This document shows positions 42,177-50,620 of a stretch of DNA of 64,000 bases, in pieces (the first letter of the stretch is position 1; each line of letters opens with the position of its first letter). The notes beneath the pieces are model-generated. The model saw only the letters and a program-made list of their open reading frames with translations. It did not search any database and was not told where the DNA came from. The stretch comes from an uncultured Verrucomicrobiota bacterium (GTDB lineage: Bacteria > Verrucomicrobiota > Kiritimatiellia > CAIVKH01), in assembly GCA_937996795.1 (NCBI GenBank), contig CALKUH010000067.1, positions 1 through 64,000 on the forward strand, written 5' to 3'. Made by a program: the position numbers and the translations under genes.

Positions 42177-43739
42177 ATGACGGAGTGGGTCCAGGACGCG
42201 GCGCGGTGGCTGCCGTGGGTGAAGGCGGCGTTCCTCGCGGCGCTGGCGGCGTTGCTGCTGGCGCTGTGGTTCCGGCGCGGGCGCGACCCGGTGGCGCCGA
42301 AGCGGCGCATCCACCGCGCGTTTTTCGCGTTCCTTGCGGTGGCGTTCCTCGCGGTCTACGCCTATCAGGCGACCTGGCAGCTGGCGGGGTTCGCGCGCAC
42401 GCCGTTCGTCGAGTTCATGAAAAAATACAACCGGCGCCCGGACAGCCCGGTAAAGCGGATGGTGCGCGGCGAGATCCGCGACCGGAACGGCGTGGTGCTG
42501 GCGCATGACGACGCCGATTTTCCGGGGCGCCGCGTGTATCCGCTGGGCGCGGCGGCGTGCCATGTGGTCGGCTATCTCGATCCGAAATACGGGATGGCGG
42601 GGCTGGAGGCGGCGGATCATCCGTTCCTCGAAGGCTATTCGGTGGCGACGCGCGAGGAGCAATCGCGGTTCGGGCAGAACCTGCTGCAGGCGCAGGCGCC
42701 GCGCGGCAACGACCTGGTGCTGACGCTGGATGCGCGGCTGCAGCAGGAGGCCATGCGGTTGCTGGCGGGACGGACAGGCGCGGCGGTGGCGCTGGATCCG
42801 CGCACGGGCGATGTGCTGGCGCTGGCGAGCGCGCCGGCGTTCGACCCGCACAAGCTGGCGCCGGGGTTGTTCGCGGGAAACCCGGATCGTTCGCCGCTGT
42901 TGAACCGCGCGCTGCAAGGGCTGTATCCGCCGGGCTCGACGTACAAGGTGCTCGTGGCGGCGCTCGCGCTGGAGCGCGGAGAGGAGCCTGTGCTGGAGTG
43001 TCCGCCGGGCGGGTATGTCGCGGCGCCGCATACGCCGCCGATACGCGACCATGAATTCTATGATGCGCAGCGGGCGGGTCGCGCGTGGGGCGGCCACGGG
43101 CGGATCGGGCTGGGCCGCGCGCTGGCGAAATCGTCCAACGTCTATTTCGCGAAACTGGGCGTGCAGCTGGGGCCCGCGTCGCTGTGGGACCACGCGCAGC
43201 GGTTCCTGTTTAATGAATCGGTGACGCTGCACGACGGGTCGTCAGGCGCGGTGCGCGCGCGTGTGGGTCGCTTTCCTCCGCTGCAGGAAGGCCAGCGCGC
43301 CGCCGCGGCGCAGAGCGCCATCGGGCAGGGCGAGGTGCTGGCGACGCCGCTGGGCATGACGCTGCTGGCGGCGGCGATCGCGAATGACGGGCGCCTGATG
43401 CGTCCGCGACTGACGGCGCGCACCGATCCCGAACTGCTGGCCGGATGCGGCTCGCCCGCTGCGATGCGCAGGCTTCGCGCGCTGTTGCGCGGGGTGGTGA
43501 CCGACGGCACGGGGCGTCGCGCGGATGTGCCGGGGCTCGAGGTGGCGGGCAAGACGGGCACTGCGCAGACGCCGCGTGGGGAGGACCACGCGTGGTTCAT
43601 CTGCATGGCGCCGCAGGCTAAGCCGCGCCTCGTGGTAGGCGTGTTGATCGAACACGGCGGCTACGGCTCCACCGCCGCGCTGCCGGTTGCCACGGGCCTT
43701 CTCAGGAAGGCGGAGGAATTGGGGTATTTTGCGAAATGA
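42177..43739 (+). CDS. Penicillin-binding protein, transpeptidase (class B type)
   Basis: 520 residues from ATG 42177 (MTEWVQDAARWLPWVKAAFL). Two N-terminal hydrophobic helices (~11-35 and ~45-65), a short linker domain with RGEIRDRNGVVLAHD, typical of class B PBPs, then the transpeptidase: S254 in PPGSTYKVL (SxxK), S319-S320-N321 (SxN) and K459-T-G in VAGKTGTAQTP. It cross-links peptidoglycan stem peptides in the periplasm. Immediately upstream of an FtsW/RodA gene (43-base gap), the standard polymerase-transpeptidase pairing, here like the PbpA-RodA pairs of other phyla. FtsI/elongation role not distinguishable. Confidence 0.9.
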   Translation: MTEWVQDAARWLPWVKAAFLAALAALLLALWFRRGRDPVAPKRRIHRAFFAFLAVAFLAVYAYQATWQLAGFARTPFVEFMKKYNRRPDSPVKRMVRGEIRDRNGVVLAHDDADFPGRRVYPLGAAACHVVGYLDPKYGMAGLEAADHPFLEGYSVATREEQSRFGQNLLQAQAPRGNDLVLTLDARLQQEAMRLLAGRTGAAVALDPRTGDVLALASAPAFDPHKLAPGLFAGNPDRSPLLNRALQGLYPPGSTYKVLVAALALERGEEPVLECPPGGYVAAPHTPPIRDHEFYDAQRAGRAWGGHGRIGLGRALAKSSNVYFAKLGVQLGPASLWDHAQRFLFNESVTLHDGSSGAVRARVGRFPPLQEGQRAAAAQSAIGQGEVLATPLGMTLLAAAIANDGRLMRPRLTARTDPELLAGCGSPAAMRRLRALLRGVVTDGTGRRADVPGLEVAGKTGTAQTPRGEDHAWFICMAPQAKPRLVVGVLIEHGGYGSTAALPVATGLLRKAEELGYFAK

Positions 43740-43782
43740 GCGGCGCGGGCACAACGGGCGGTTCGAGGGGAGCGTGGTCGCC

Positions 43783-45054
43783 ATGACGCGGGAGGCGCCG
43801 GTCACGCGCCCGGTGTTGGGCCGGGTATTTGCCGTCGTGCTGCTCGCGTTCGCGATGGTGTGGGGCGTGAAGGTGGGCCTCGCGGGACAGTGGCAGCCGG
43901 AGTACCTCTGGCCCGCGCTGGGATTTGGCGTGGTGCTGGCGCTGGTGTGGGTGGCGCTGGCGCTGATGCGTTTTCGCGGCGATGCGCTGCTGTTGTCGCT
44001 GGCGTTGCTGCTCGCGGGTCTTGGACTGGTGGTCCAGTTCCGCTTCGGCACGCTCGCGCTGCACGAGCCCGCGCGCTGGTCGAATTACGCGCTGCCGATG
44101 GGGGTGGGCGTGATGCTGCTGGCGCTGGCGGTGTTCCGCGGGCCGCGCGCGCGCTGGCTGGAGCGCGCCTCGGTGCCCGCCGCGCTGCTATCGATCGCGG
44201 TGCTCGGCGTGGTGTTGCTGCTCGGCCAGCGCTTTCGCGGCGCGGTGTTCCTGGGCGGTTTTCTCAATCCGACGGAGGTGGTTAAGATCCTCCTCGTGAT
44301 GTATGCGGCGAGCCTGCTGTGCGCCTACCGCAAGGCGTTTGAGCAGCCGATGCTTCCCGGCGTGCCGGCGCTGTCGGGCGGCCTGCTGGTGTCGGTGGGC
44401 TTGTTCTGGCTGCTGCCGATGGGATTGCTCGTGTTGATCCGCGACCTCGGGTTGATCGCGTTGCTGAACGCGACGCTGCTGGTGATGGTGACGCTGGCGA
44501 CGGGTCGCTGGAGTTACGCCTTGGCGGGAGGCGTGGCGCTCGTGGTCGCGGGGTTCGGCGTGCATCACTTCGTGCCGCACGGGTCGGGCCGGCTCGCGGT
44601 GTGGCTGGACCCGTTCGCCGACGCGACGGGGAAGGGCTGGCAGGTGTTGCAGGGCCTTTCCGCGATGGCGAGCGGCGGGTGGTGGGGCGCGGGGCTGGGG
44701 TCGGGTCATCCGCAGACCGTGCCGATCGCGGCCTCGGATTTCGTCTATGCCGCGCTCGCGGAGGAGCTGGGCTTCGCCGGGTGCGGCCTCGTGCTGCTGG
44801 CGTACCTGCTGCTCTTCCAGCGCGGGTATCGCATCGCGGACGCGATGCGCGACCCGTATGCGCAGGCGCTGGCGAACGGGCTGATCACGATGCTGGCGCT
44901 GCAGACGCTGTTCAACGTGGGCGGTGTGACGAAGGCGCTGCCGCTGACCGGCCTTACGCTGCCGTTTATCAGCCACGGCGGCAGCTCCCTCGTGACGAGC
45001 TTCGCGCTGCTGGGCCTGCTGCTCGCGCTCTCCGACCCCGCGAAACGCGCGTGA
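43783..45054 (+). CDS. FtsW/RodA/SpoVE-family peptidoglycan polymerase
   Basis: 423 residues from ATG 43783 with GAGGGG upstream. About ten transmembrane helices. SEDS signatures: GGFLNPTEVVKILLVMYAAS (Pro-Glu-Lys region), LIRDLGLIALLNATLLVM in place of the usual QPDLG, LGSGHPQTVPIAASDFVYAA with AEELGFAGCGLVLLAYLLLF, and the C-terminal LPLTGLTLPFISHGGSSLVT. A Lipid II glycosyltransferase working with the PBP upstream. The RDLG instead of QPD(L/M)G is a variation to note. Confidence 0.9.
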   Translation: MTREAPVTRPVLGRVFAVVLLAFAMVWGVKVGLAGQWQPEYLWPALGFGVVLALVWVALALMRFRGDALLLSLALLLAGLGLVVQFRFGTLALHEPARWSNYALPMGVGVMLLALAVFRGPRARWLERASVPAALLSIAVLGVVLLLGQRFRGAVFLGGFLNPTEVVKILLVMYAASLLCAYRKAFEQPMLPGVPALSGGLLVSVGLFWLLPMGLLVLIRDLGLIALLNATLLVMVTLATGRWSYALAGGVALVVAGFGVHHFVPHGSGRLAVWLDPFADATGKGWQVLQGLSAMASGGWWGAGLGSGHPQTVPIAASDFVYAALAEELGFAGCGLVLLAYLLLFQRGYRIADAMRDPYAQALANGLITMLALQTLFNVGGVTKALPLTGLTLPFISHGGSSLVTSFALLGLLLALSDPAKRA

Positions 45055-45105
45055 ACCCGCGGCGCTTGATAGGGGCGCGGTATCAATTATACTCGGGCGT
45101 CATAC

Positions 45106-47934
45106 ATGGACCGCGCCCCCCACATTCTGGTGGTTGAAGACGACGCCGACACGGTGGGGTTGATCCGCGCCCAACTGGAGCCTCATTTCCCGGGCCTCCA
45201 CCTGACCAGCGCCTCCGACGGCGTGGCCGGGTTGGTGGCGGCGCGCGAACGCAAGCCGGACGTGTTGTTGCTGGATGCGCGCCTGCCGTTGCGCGACGGC
45301 TGGTCGGTCTGCGCCGAGTTGAAGGCCGACCCGGAGACCCGGCCGATCCCGGTGTTGATGATGTCGGGCACGCACCGCAGCGCGCCGGAGCGCGCCCGGG
45401 GGCTCGAACTCGGCGCGGACGCCTACCTCTGCAAGCCGTTTGAAGCGGATGAACTCGTGGCGCATGTGCGGACCTTGCTGCGCATCCGGGCGAATGAAGA
45501 CCTGCTCCGCCGGCACCAGGCCCGGCTGCAGGAGGACCTCGAGCGGATGACCGCCAGTCTGCGCGCGAGCGAGACGCGATTTCGCGTCCTGTTCGAGCAC
45601 TCGCCCGACGCGATGTTTGTCGAGGACGAGTCGGGGCACGTGCTGGACGCGAACGAGGCGGCGGCCCGCCTGCACGGCATGACGCGCGCCGAACTGATCG
45701 GCAAGCATGTGACGGACCTGGTGCCGCCCGGCCACCGCGACGTGGTGAAGCGCGATTTCCCCCAATGGTTTTCAGGCTCCCTCAAAATTTACGAGGGGTA
45801 CAGCTACACGGCCGACGGACGCATCACGCCGGTCGAAATCAAGGCCAGCCGCCTTGACTATGACGGGCGGCCCGCGCTGCTGTTGACCGTGCGCGACGTG
45901 ACCGACCGTTCGCCCCTCGAGGACCGGCAGTCGGCGACCACGCAGGGGTTGCGCGCCATCGTGGAAATCGCCGACGACCTGATTGCCTGCCCGGACGTGG
46001 ATTCGCTCTACCGTCGCGCCGTGGAGCTGGCCCGCGAGCAGCTGGGGCTGGAACGCGCGGCCATTTTCCTGTCCGACGGCCACCGCGTGCGCGCGACGTT
46101 TGGCACCGATATGCGGGGCCAGGTGACGGACGAACGCTCGCACATCATCCCGATGGATGACCAGTGGCGCGAGCGGTTCCGGCTGCGCACGCAGCACGAA
46201 CCGCGCTGGAGCCTGTCGCTGGAGCCGCTGCAGGACTGGGAGAATGGCCAGATGAAGCCGCGCGGCCAGGGCTGGGTCGCGGTGACGCCGATCCAGACGG
46301 CGAGCAAGGCGATGGGCGTCTTCTGCAACGACTCCGCGATCACGAAACTGCCGTTTGACCCGGTGAAGCAGGAAATCGTCGCCGTGTACTGCTCGCTGCT
46401 CGCGAACATCATCGAGCGCAAAACGGCGGAATCGGAGCGCTCGCTGCTGGCGACCGCGCTGGAACAATCCGCCGAGGCCGTCGTCATCACGGATCTGCAC
46501 GGGACCATCACGTATGTGAATCCCGCCTTCGAACGCATCACGGGCTACACGCGCGCCGAGGCGCTCGGGCGGAACCCGCGCATGCTCAAAAGCGGGCGCA
46601 TGGACGCGGGCTATTACACCGCGATGTGGACCACGCTGTCGCGCGGCGAGGTGTGGACCGGCCATGTCACGAACCGGCGCAAGGACGGGCGCCTGTATGA
46701 GGCGGAGCAGGTGATTTCGCCGATCAAGAGCGGTACCGGCGACACGACCGGCTATCTGGCCGTATCGCAGGATATCACGCGGGCGATGGAGATGGAGAAC
46801 GCGCTGCGACAGTCGCAAAAGATGGAGAGCATCGGGCGTCTTGCGGGCGGCGTCGCGCACGATTTCAACAACCAGCTCACCGGCATTCTCGGGTTCGCGC
46901 GCTTGATCAAGGACTCGCTCGGCGCGGATCATCCATGCCAGGCGGACGTTGACGAAATCATTAAATCCGGCGAGCGCGCCGCGGTGCTGACGCGCCAGTT
47001 GCTGGCGTTCGGGCACAAGCAGGTCATCCAGGTGCAGCCGCTGAACCTCAACAGCGTCGTGGGCCAGATCGACCAGTTGCTGCGCCGCACGCTGGGCGAG
47101 CACATCGAACTGGTTACGCACATGGCGCCGGACCTGCCGAGCGTGGAGGCCGATGCCGGCATGCTGGAGCAGGTCGTGATCAACCTCGCGGTGAATGCCC
47201 GCGAGGCCATGCCGCAGGGCGGCAAGCTGGTGCTTGGCACGAGCGTGGCCCTTGTGGATGCCGCCGCGCTCGCGACGCGGAAGGATCTGGCGCCGGGCCG
47301 CTACGTCTGCCTCTCCGTTCGCGATACCGGGAGCGGCATGACGGAGCAGGTCCGCCAGCAGGCGTTCGAGCCCTTCTTCACGACGAAGGAGCGGGGCCAG
47401 GGGCTGGGGCTTTCGATGGTGTATGGGATTGTGAAGCGGTGCCGCGGTTTCATCGAGTTGGACAGCGCGCCGGGCGCGGGCGCCGAATTCAGGATCTTCC
47501 TGCCGAGCGTTGACGCGCGGCCTTCGGAGGAGTCGCCGAAAACGGCGGCCCCGCTGCGCGGTGGCACGGAGCGGATCCTGGTGGTGGAGGACGAGCCCGC
47601 GGTGCGAAACCTGACGATGCGCGGCCTGGCCCAGCTCGGCTACCGCGTGATGGAGGCGGCCCACGGCGGGGAGGGCTTGCGCCTCTTCCAGCGCGAAGGC
47701 GGCGCGTTTGACCTCATCGTGACCGACGTCGTGATGCCGATGATGGGCGGCCCCGAGTTGATCGCCAGGGTTCGCGAACAGAAGCCGGCCATCCGCGTGC
47801 TCTACATGTCGGGTTTTACACAGGATTTGAAGCTGGACGGCGTGCACGTCAACAACGCCGCATCCCTGATTCTCAAGCCCTTCAGCCTCGAAACGCTCGC
47901 CGGTGAAGTGCGTCGCATCCTGGACGCCCGCTGA
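45106..47934 (+). CDS. Hybrid histidine kinase (REC-PAS-GAF-PAS-HisKA-HATPase-REC)
   Basis: 942 residues, soluble. N-terminal receiver with D57 (VLLLDARLP) and the Lys of YLCKPFE; PAS 1 at ~155-270 (FRVLFEHSPDAMFVEDESGH); GAF at ~290-440 (YRRAVELAREQLGLERAAIF); PAS 2 at ~450-570 (DLHGTITYVNPAFERITGYT); phospho-acceptor H585 in GGVAHDFNN; ATPase N box NLAVNAREAM, G boxes DTGSGM and GQGLGLSMVYGIV; C-terminal receiver with D874 (LIVTDVVMPMMGG). The PAS 2-to-REC part is a close paralogue of the FIST-linked kinase. Two receivers suggest a phosphorelay hub. No output regulator adjoining. Confidence 0.92.
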   Translation: MDRAPHILVVEDDADTVGLIRAQLEPHFPGLHLTSASDGVAGLVAARERKPDVLLLDARLPLRDGWSVCAELKADPETRPIPVLMMSGTHRSAPERARGLELGADAYLCKPFEADELVAHVRTLLRIRANEDLLRRHQARLQEDLERMTASLRASETRFRVLFEHSPDAMFVEDESGHVLDANEAAARLHGMTRAELIGKHVTDLVPPGHRDVVKRDFPQWFSGSLKIYEGYSYTADGRITPVEIKASRLDYDGRPALLLTVRDVTDRSPLEDRQSATTQGLRAIVEIADDLIACPDVDSLYRRAVELAREQLGLERAAIFLSDGHRVRATFGTDMRGQVTDERSHIIPMDDQWRERFRLRTQHEPRWSLSLEPLQDWENGQMKPRGQGWVAVTPIQTASKAMGVFCNDSAITKLPFDPVKQEIVAVYCSLLANIIERKTAESERSLLATALEQSAEAVVITDLHGTITYVNPAFERITGYTRAEALGRNPRMLKSGRMDAGYYTAMWTTLSRGEVWTGHVTNRRKDGRLYEAEQVISPIKSGTGDTTGYLAVSQDITRAMEMENALRQSQKMESIGRLAGGVAHDFNNQLTGILGFARLIKDSLGADHPCQADVDEIIKSGERAAVLTRQLLAFGHKQVIQVQPLNLNSVVGQIDQLLRRTLGEHIELVTHMAPDLPSVEADAGMLEQVVINLAVNAREAMPQGGKLVLGTSVALVDAAALATRKDLAPGRYVCLSVRDTGSGMTEQVRQQAFEPFFTTKERGQGLGLSMVYGIVKRCRGFIELDSAPGAGAEFRIFLPSVDARPSEESPKTAAPLRGGTERILVVEDEPAVRNLTMRGLAQLGYRVMEAAHGGEGLRLFQREGGAFDLIVTDVVMPMMGGPELIARVREQKPAIRVLYMSGFTQDLKLDGVHVNNAASLILKPFSLETLAGEVRRILDAR

Positions 47935-47993
47935 ACGCGGCCCCGACTTGACACCCCGCGCCCCCGTCCCTAGTTTAGCCCCCTTTCCACGTC

Positions 47994-48070
47994 GGCGGTG
48001 TAGCTCAGCCCGGTAGAGCAGGGGACTCATAAGCCCTTGGTCGGGGGTTCAAATCCCTCCACCGCCACCA
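47994..48070 (+). tRNA. tRNA-Met (anticodon CAU), elongator or Ile2 type
   Basis: A complete cloverleaf of 77 bases including the encoded CCA. Acceptor GGCGGTG/CACCGCC, D arm GCTC..GAGC, anticodon loop CTCATAA with CAT at 34-36, 5-base variable loop, T arm GGGGG-TTCAAAT-CCCTC. The G1-C72 pair excludes an initiator. CAU may also read AUA if modified to lysidine. The anticodon stem has a G-U wobble and an A31-G39 mismatch next to the loop. Confidence 0.93.
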
Positions 48071-48091
48071 TTCAGAAACGCCAGAAAAATT

Positions 48092-48111
48092 GGGCAAAAT
48101 GCCCTTTTTTT
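48092..48111 (+). terminator. Intrinsic terminator after tRNA-Met
   Basis: GGGCA-AAA-TGCCC followed immediately by seven T; textbook rho-independent structure, 22 bases past the tRNA CCA. Confidence 0.9.
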
Positions 48112-48177
48112 GCCGATTTGTTCCGCCATGCTTATCCGGCCTTCAGCGGCCTGTAGCGGTCCCGTTTTGCCTGGAAA

Positions 48178-48199
48178 ATGTCAACAGGATGTCAACGGG
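48178..48199. other. Tandem 11-base repeat in a possible tRNA-linked integration scar
   Basis: ATGTCAACAGG directly followed by ATGTCAACGGG. The gene-free 48112-48571 stretch also holds GTTTTGCCTGGAA, a lone CRISPR-like hairpin (48320) and two long G runs (48300-48308, 48553-48560). Paired ATGTCAAC boxes beside a tRNA look like recombinase-binding or attachment-site debris. No integrase is present. Confidence 0.4.
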
Positions 48200-48319
48200 C
48201 GCGGGGCTTTTCGTCGTGCTTTCGAGCCGCGAAGCCGTTTGTGTCTCCCCCTCCGCAAAGCGGGTGAAGCCTGAAAATGGCTGAAGAGGGAAATTTTTAG
48301 GGGGGGGGCTCAAAAAGAT

Positions 48320-48343
48320 GTCCCCACGCGAGTGGGGATGGTC
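48320..48343. repeat. Single CRISPR type I-E-like repeat (no array)
   Basis: GTCCCCACGCGAGTGGGGAT, continuing GGTC, with the perfect stem TCCCCAC-GCGA-GTGGGGA, looks like a type I-E repeat. Only one copy is present and no cas gene is in the window. A second hairpin, CAGTTG-CCCGAA-CAACTG, follows at 48343-48360. Confidence 0.4.
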
Positions 48344-48571
48344 AGTTGCCCGAACAACTGATTTGGGGTCGCTCCGGTTTGGTGGACACGTGGGTGGCCT
48401 GCCCCCCAAAGGTCTGTAGTTTTCTGTGAGAGTCCCATCTGGTTTTTGTTCCTGTTTCTAGCCTCGTTCTCCAGGCTCATTCAATAATGAGACTTTTCTT
48501 GGAAACTGTCCGGATTTAAGGGCGCGGGGCACGTGATGCGCGGGCGATAGGTGGGGGGGGCGTCTGTCCGA

Positions 48572-49360
48572 CTATCTTCCAAAGAGGAATCGGGCCGCTT
48601 CCGGTGGGGAGAGTTTTAGCAGTTTCGTGTAGACGTCTTGCCCCAGCAGATCCATGGCGTCGTAGAGGCACTTTATAAGGGCGGGGTGGAGCAGCGTTCG
48701 ATACTGGGTTTGCACCTCGCTCTGGGGGGCCGTCGGGTCGATTGAGGCTCGCACCTCAAGCCTTCTTGTGTGGTATCGCTCGTAGATGGAGCGCAGTCCG
48801 GCAAGCTTTTCGGTGGCGAGGGCCCCAATTTTCAGAGGGAACAACTCCTCGAAATCCTTCCTCAAGATGTCCAATTCTTCACGGATGTGACCACGCAGCT
48901 TTTGTTCAATCTGCGCCACTTCTTCGTCGCCGATGAACACTCCTTCGCCCCTCAAGTGCACGGCGGCATCTTTGACTCTCTCCACGAATGCGTCCAAGCC
49001 ATAACCGTATTTCCCATACCCGAGAATCACCAATTCGTTGCCATTTGCGGCGGAAACATCGGAGTTGGAGAAGGCGAGCAGACGATTGGCCACGCAGTGA
49101 CAGGTTCCATCGACAAAATTTGTCATGCCTGTCGGGTGGTCCTTATCCGTGCCGTTTGCCAGGTTGGCCCATCGGGCATTGCCAACGCTTTCGGTCAAAA
49201 GGCGCGAATGGGAAATGGCTGCACCTCCACGGCCAAAGCACCCCCAGTCGTGTCCTGCGTCGGTGAGAACGAAGACGTGTTCAAGCGGTCGGTCGGGGGA
49301 TGCGTGAAAGTGGCCGTAATTCATCGCGGGAATGCCGTAGGCCTTGAATGTCGCGGTCAT
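48572..49360 (-). CDS. Conserved unknown protein with Cys-His-rich motif
   Basis: 262 residues from ATG 49360 (MTATFKAYGIPAMNYGHF), preceded by AAGGA at 8 bases; an ATG 30 bases earlier is less likely. Conserved-looking core HVFVLTDAGHDWGCFGRGG, then FVDGTCHCVANRLLAFSN: a WGCFGR loop and a TCHxxANR motif that could be a Cys protease-like active site. The C-terminal half is helical (LRGHIREELDILRKDFEELF). I recall similar uncharacterised proteins in other bacteria but no function. It is divergent from the DUF900 hydrolase and starts the accessory region after the tRNA. Confidence 0.72.
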   Translation of the reverse strand: MTATFKAYGIPAMNYGHFHASPDRPLEHVFVLTDAGHDWGCFGRGGAAISHSRLLTESVGNARWANLANGTDKDHPTGMTNFVDGTCHCVANRLLAFSNSDVSAANGNELVILGYGKYGYGLDAFVERVKDAAVHLRGEGVFIGDEEVAQIEQKLRGHIREELDILRKDFEELFPLKIGALATEKLAGLRSIYERYHTRRLEVRASIDPTAPQSEVQTQYRTLLHPALIKCLYDAMDLLGQDVYTKLLKLSPPEAARFLFGR

Positions 49361-49556
49361 GTAGTGTCCTTGTCGGATGATGTGCATCACTTATTTGTCA
49401 CGCCCGAACGTCCGAAAACGAGTGCCGCGTGTCAAGTCGTCAGCAATTCTAAAACGAACAGAATTAAACAATATGAACTGAAATGCGATTCATGGCTTGT
49501 CCTGTCGCTGCGCGCTGTGGAATGCTGGCACTGCACGCAAAATCAGGAGGCACGTC

Positions 49557-50594
49557 ATGGCGATTAGAAGCACCTTCATCATCAGCTCTCGGGCCGTAAA
49601 GGGTTCCCGTTTCACGGCGGAGCCCGGGGCGACTCTCTTTTTGCGAGTGCCTCCGACTGCTGATGTATTCAGTCCGGCGAATGCCATCAGCAAGAATGCC
49701 TGGCGCCGGCGCGTAATGGCGGCCGCCGACGGGGTGGAGGATGAGATCACGGGAACGAGCGGGGATATTCTCGTTTTTGTTCACGGGTACAACAACGACA
49801 TCGAAACGGTGCTCGCCCGAACGCGCATGCTTCAGTCAACTTTGGCTGCGCAGGGATGGAAGGGTCTTGTGGTTGGCTTCGATTGGCCGAGCGACAACTC
49901 AACCCTCAACTATCTTGAGGATCGTTCGGATGCCGCCGATGTCTCCCTGCGCTTGGTGCAGGAGAGTTTGGAGTTGTTGATTGATGCGCAGGTTCCGTCT
50001 ACCCCGGGGGTCGAACCCTGCCGTCTGAATGTCCACCTGTTGGGCCACTCGACCGGGGCGTATGTGATCATGGAGTCTTTTGCGCAGGCCGCCAAGATCG
50101 GCGGTTACTTCAAGAGCCCCTGGCGCATTGGACAGGTCGCATTCATCGCAGGCGACGTGGCGAGCGATTCGCTTGCGGCCTCCAGCGACTGGAGCGCTCC
50201 GATGTATGCCCGCATTATGAGGCTCACAAATTATTCGAGTCGCTATGACAAGGTGCTGGGGGTCTCAAACGCGAAGCGGTTGGGCGCCTCGCCGCGTGCC
50301 GGCCGGGTTGGACTGCCGGAATCGGCGCCCCGGAAGGCGGTAAACGTTGACTGCAGCGATTATTTTCTCGGAAAAGACCCGGCTAAATCCAGCTTTCTCG
50401 GGACGTTTAATCACTCCTGGCATATCGGCGATCCGGCGTTCGCGCTTGATCTGGCGCTGACGCTGGAGGGTGGCATTGATCGCGAGGCCATCCCGACCCG
50501 CATGTCGGGTTCAGGCGGACTTGTTCTGACTGGCGAAGGGCGCCGTCCTGCGTTTCAGTCGGGATGGGACGCGGAATTGCCGCCTGTAGGTTGA
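49557..50594 (+). CDS. Alpha/beta hydrolase, DUF900-like
   Basis: 345 residues from ATG 49557, 6 bases after AGGAGG. DUF900/COG4782 architecture: DILVFVHGYNNDIETVLART (oxyanion region), GWKGLVVGFDWPSDNSTLNY, the nucleophile elbow HLLGHSTGAYVIMES (G-H-S-T-G), an Asp after VAFIAGDVASD, and the final His in FNHSWHIGDPAF. An esterase/lipase-like serine hydrolase, with no signal peptide. Convergent with the following barrel gene over 26 bases. Substrate unknown. Confidence 0.87.
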   Translation: MAIRSTFIISSRAVKGSRFTAEPGATLFLRVPPTADVFSPANAISKNAWRRRVMAAADGVEDEITGTSGDILVFVHGYNNDIETVLARTRMLQSTLAAQGWKGLVVGFDWPSDNSTLNYLEDRSDAADVSLRLVQESLELLIDAQVPSTPGVEPCRLNVHLLGHSTGAYVIMESFAQAAKIGGYFKSPWRIGQVAFIAGDVASDSLAASSDWSAPMYARIMRLTNYSSRYDKVLGVSNAKRLGASPRAGRVGLPESAPRKAVNVDCSDYFLGKDPAKSSFLGTFNHSWHIGDPAFALDLALTLEGGIDREAIPTRMSGSGGLVLTGEGRRPAFQSGWDAELPPVG

Positions 50595-50620
50595 GGATGG
50601 GGTGCTATTGACGCCACCGT

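Noticed and set aside
40152..43232. A 1026-codon minus-strand open frame across the ABC and PBP genes
   Set aside because: It spans two genes of opposite strand and their promoter region and shows no protein-like motif.
45772..48030. A 752-codon minus-strand open frame running to the tRNA
   Set aside because: Shadow of the hybrid kinase; His/Arg-rich, no motifs, and it would start inside the tRNA.
48300..48420. A CRISPR array
   Set aside because: Only one repeat-like unit, no spacer-repeat periodicity and no cas genes.
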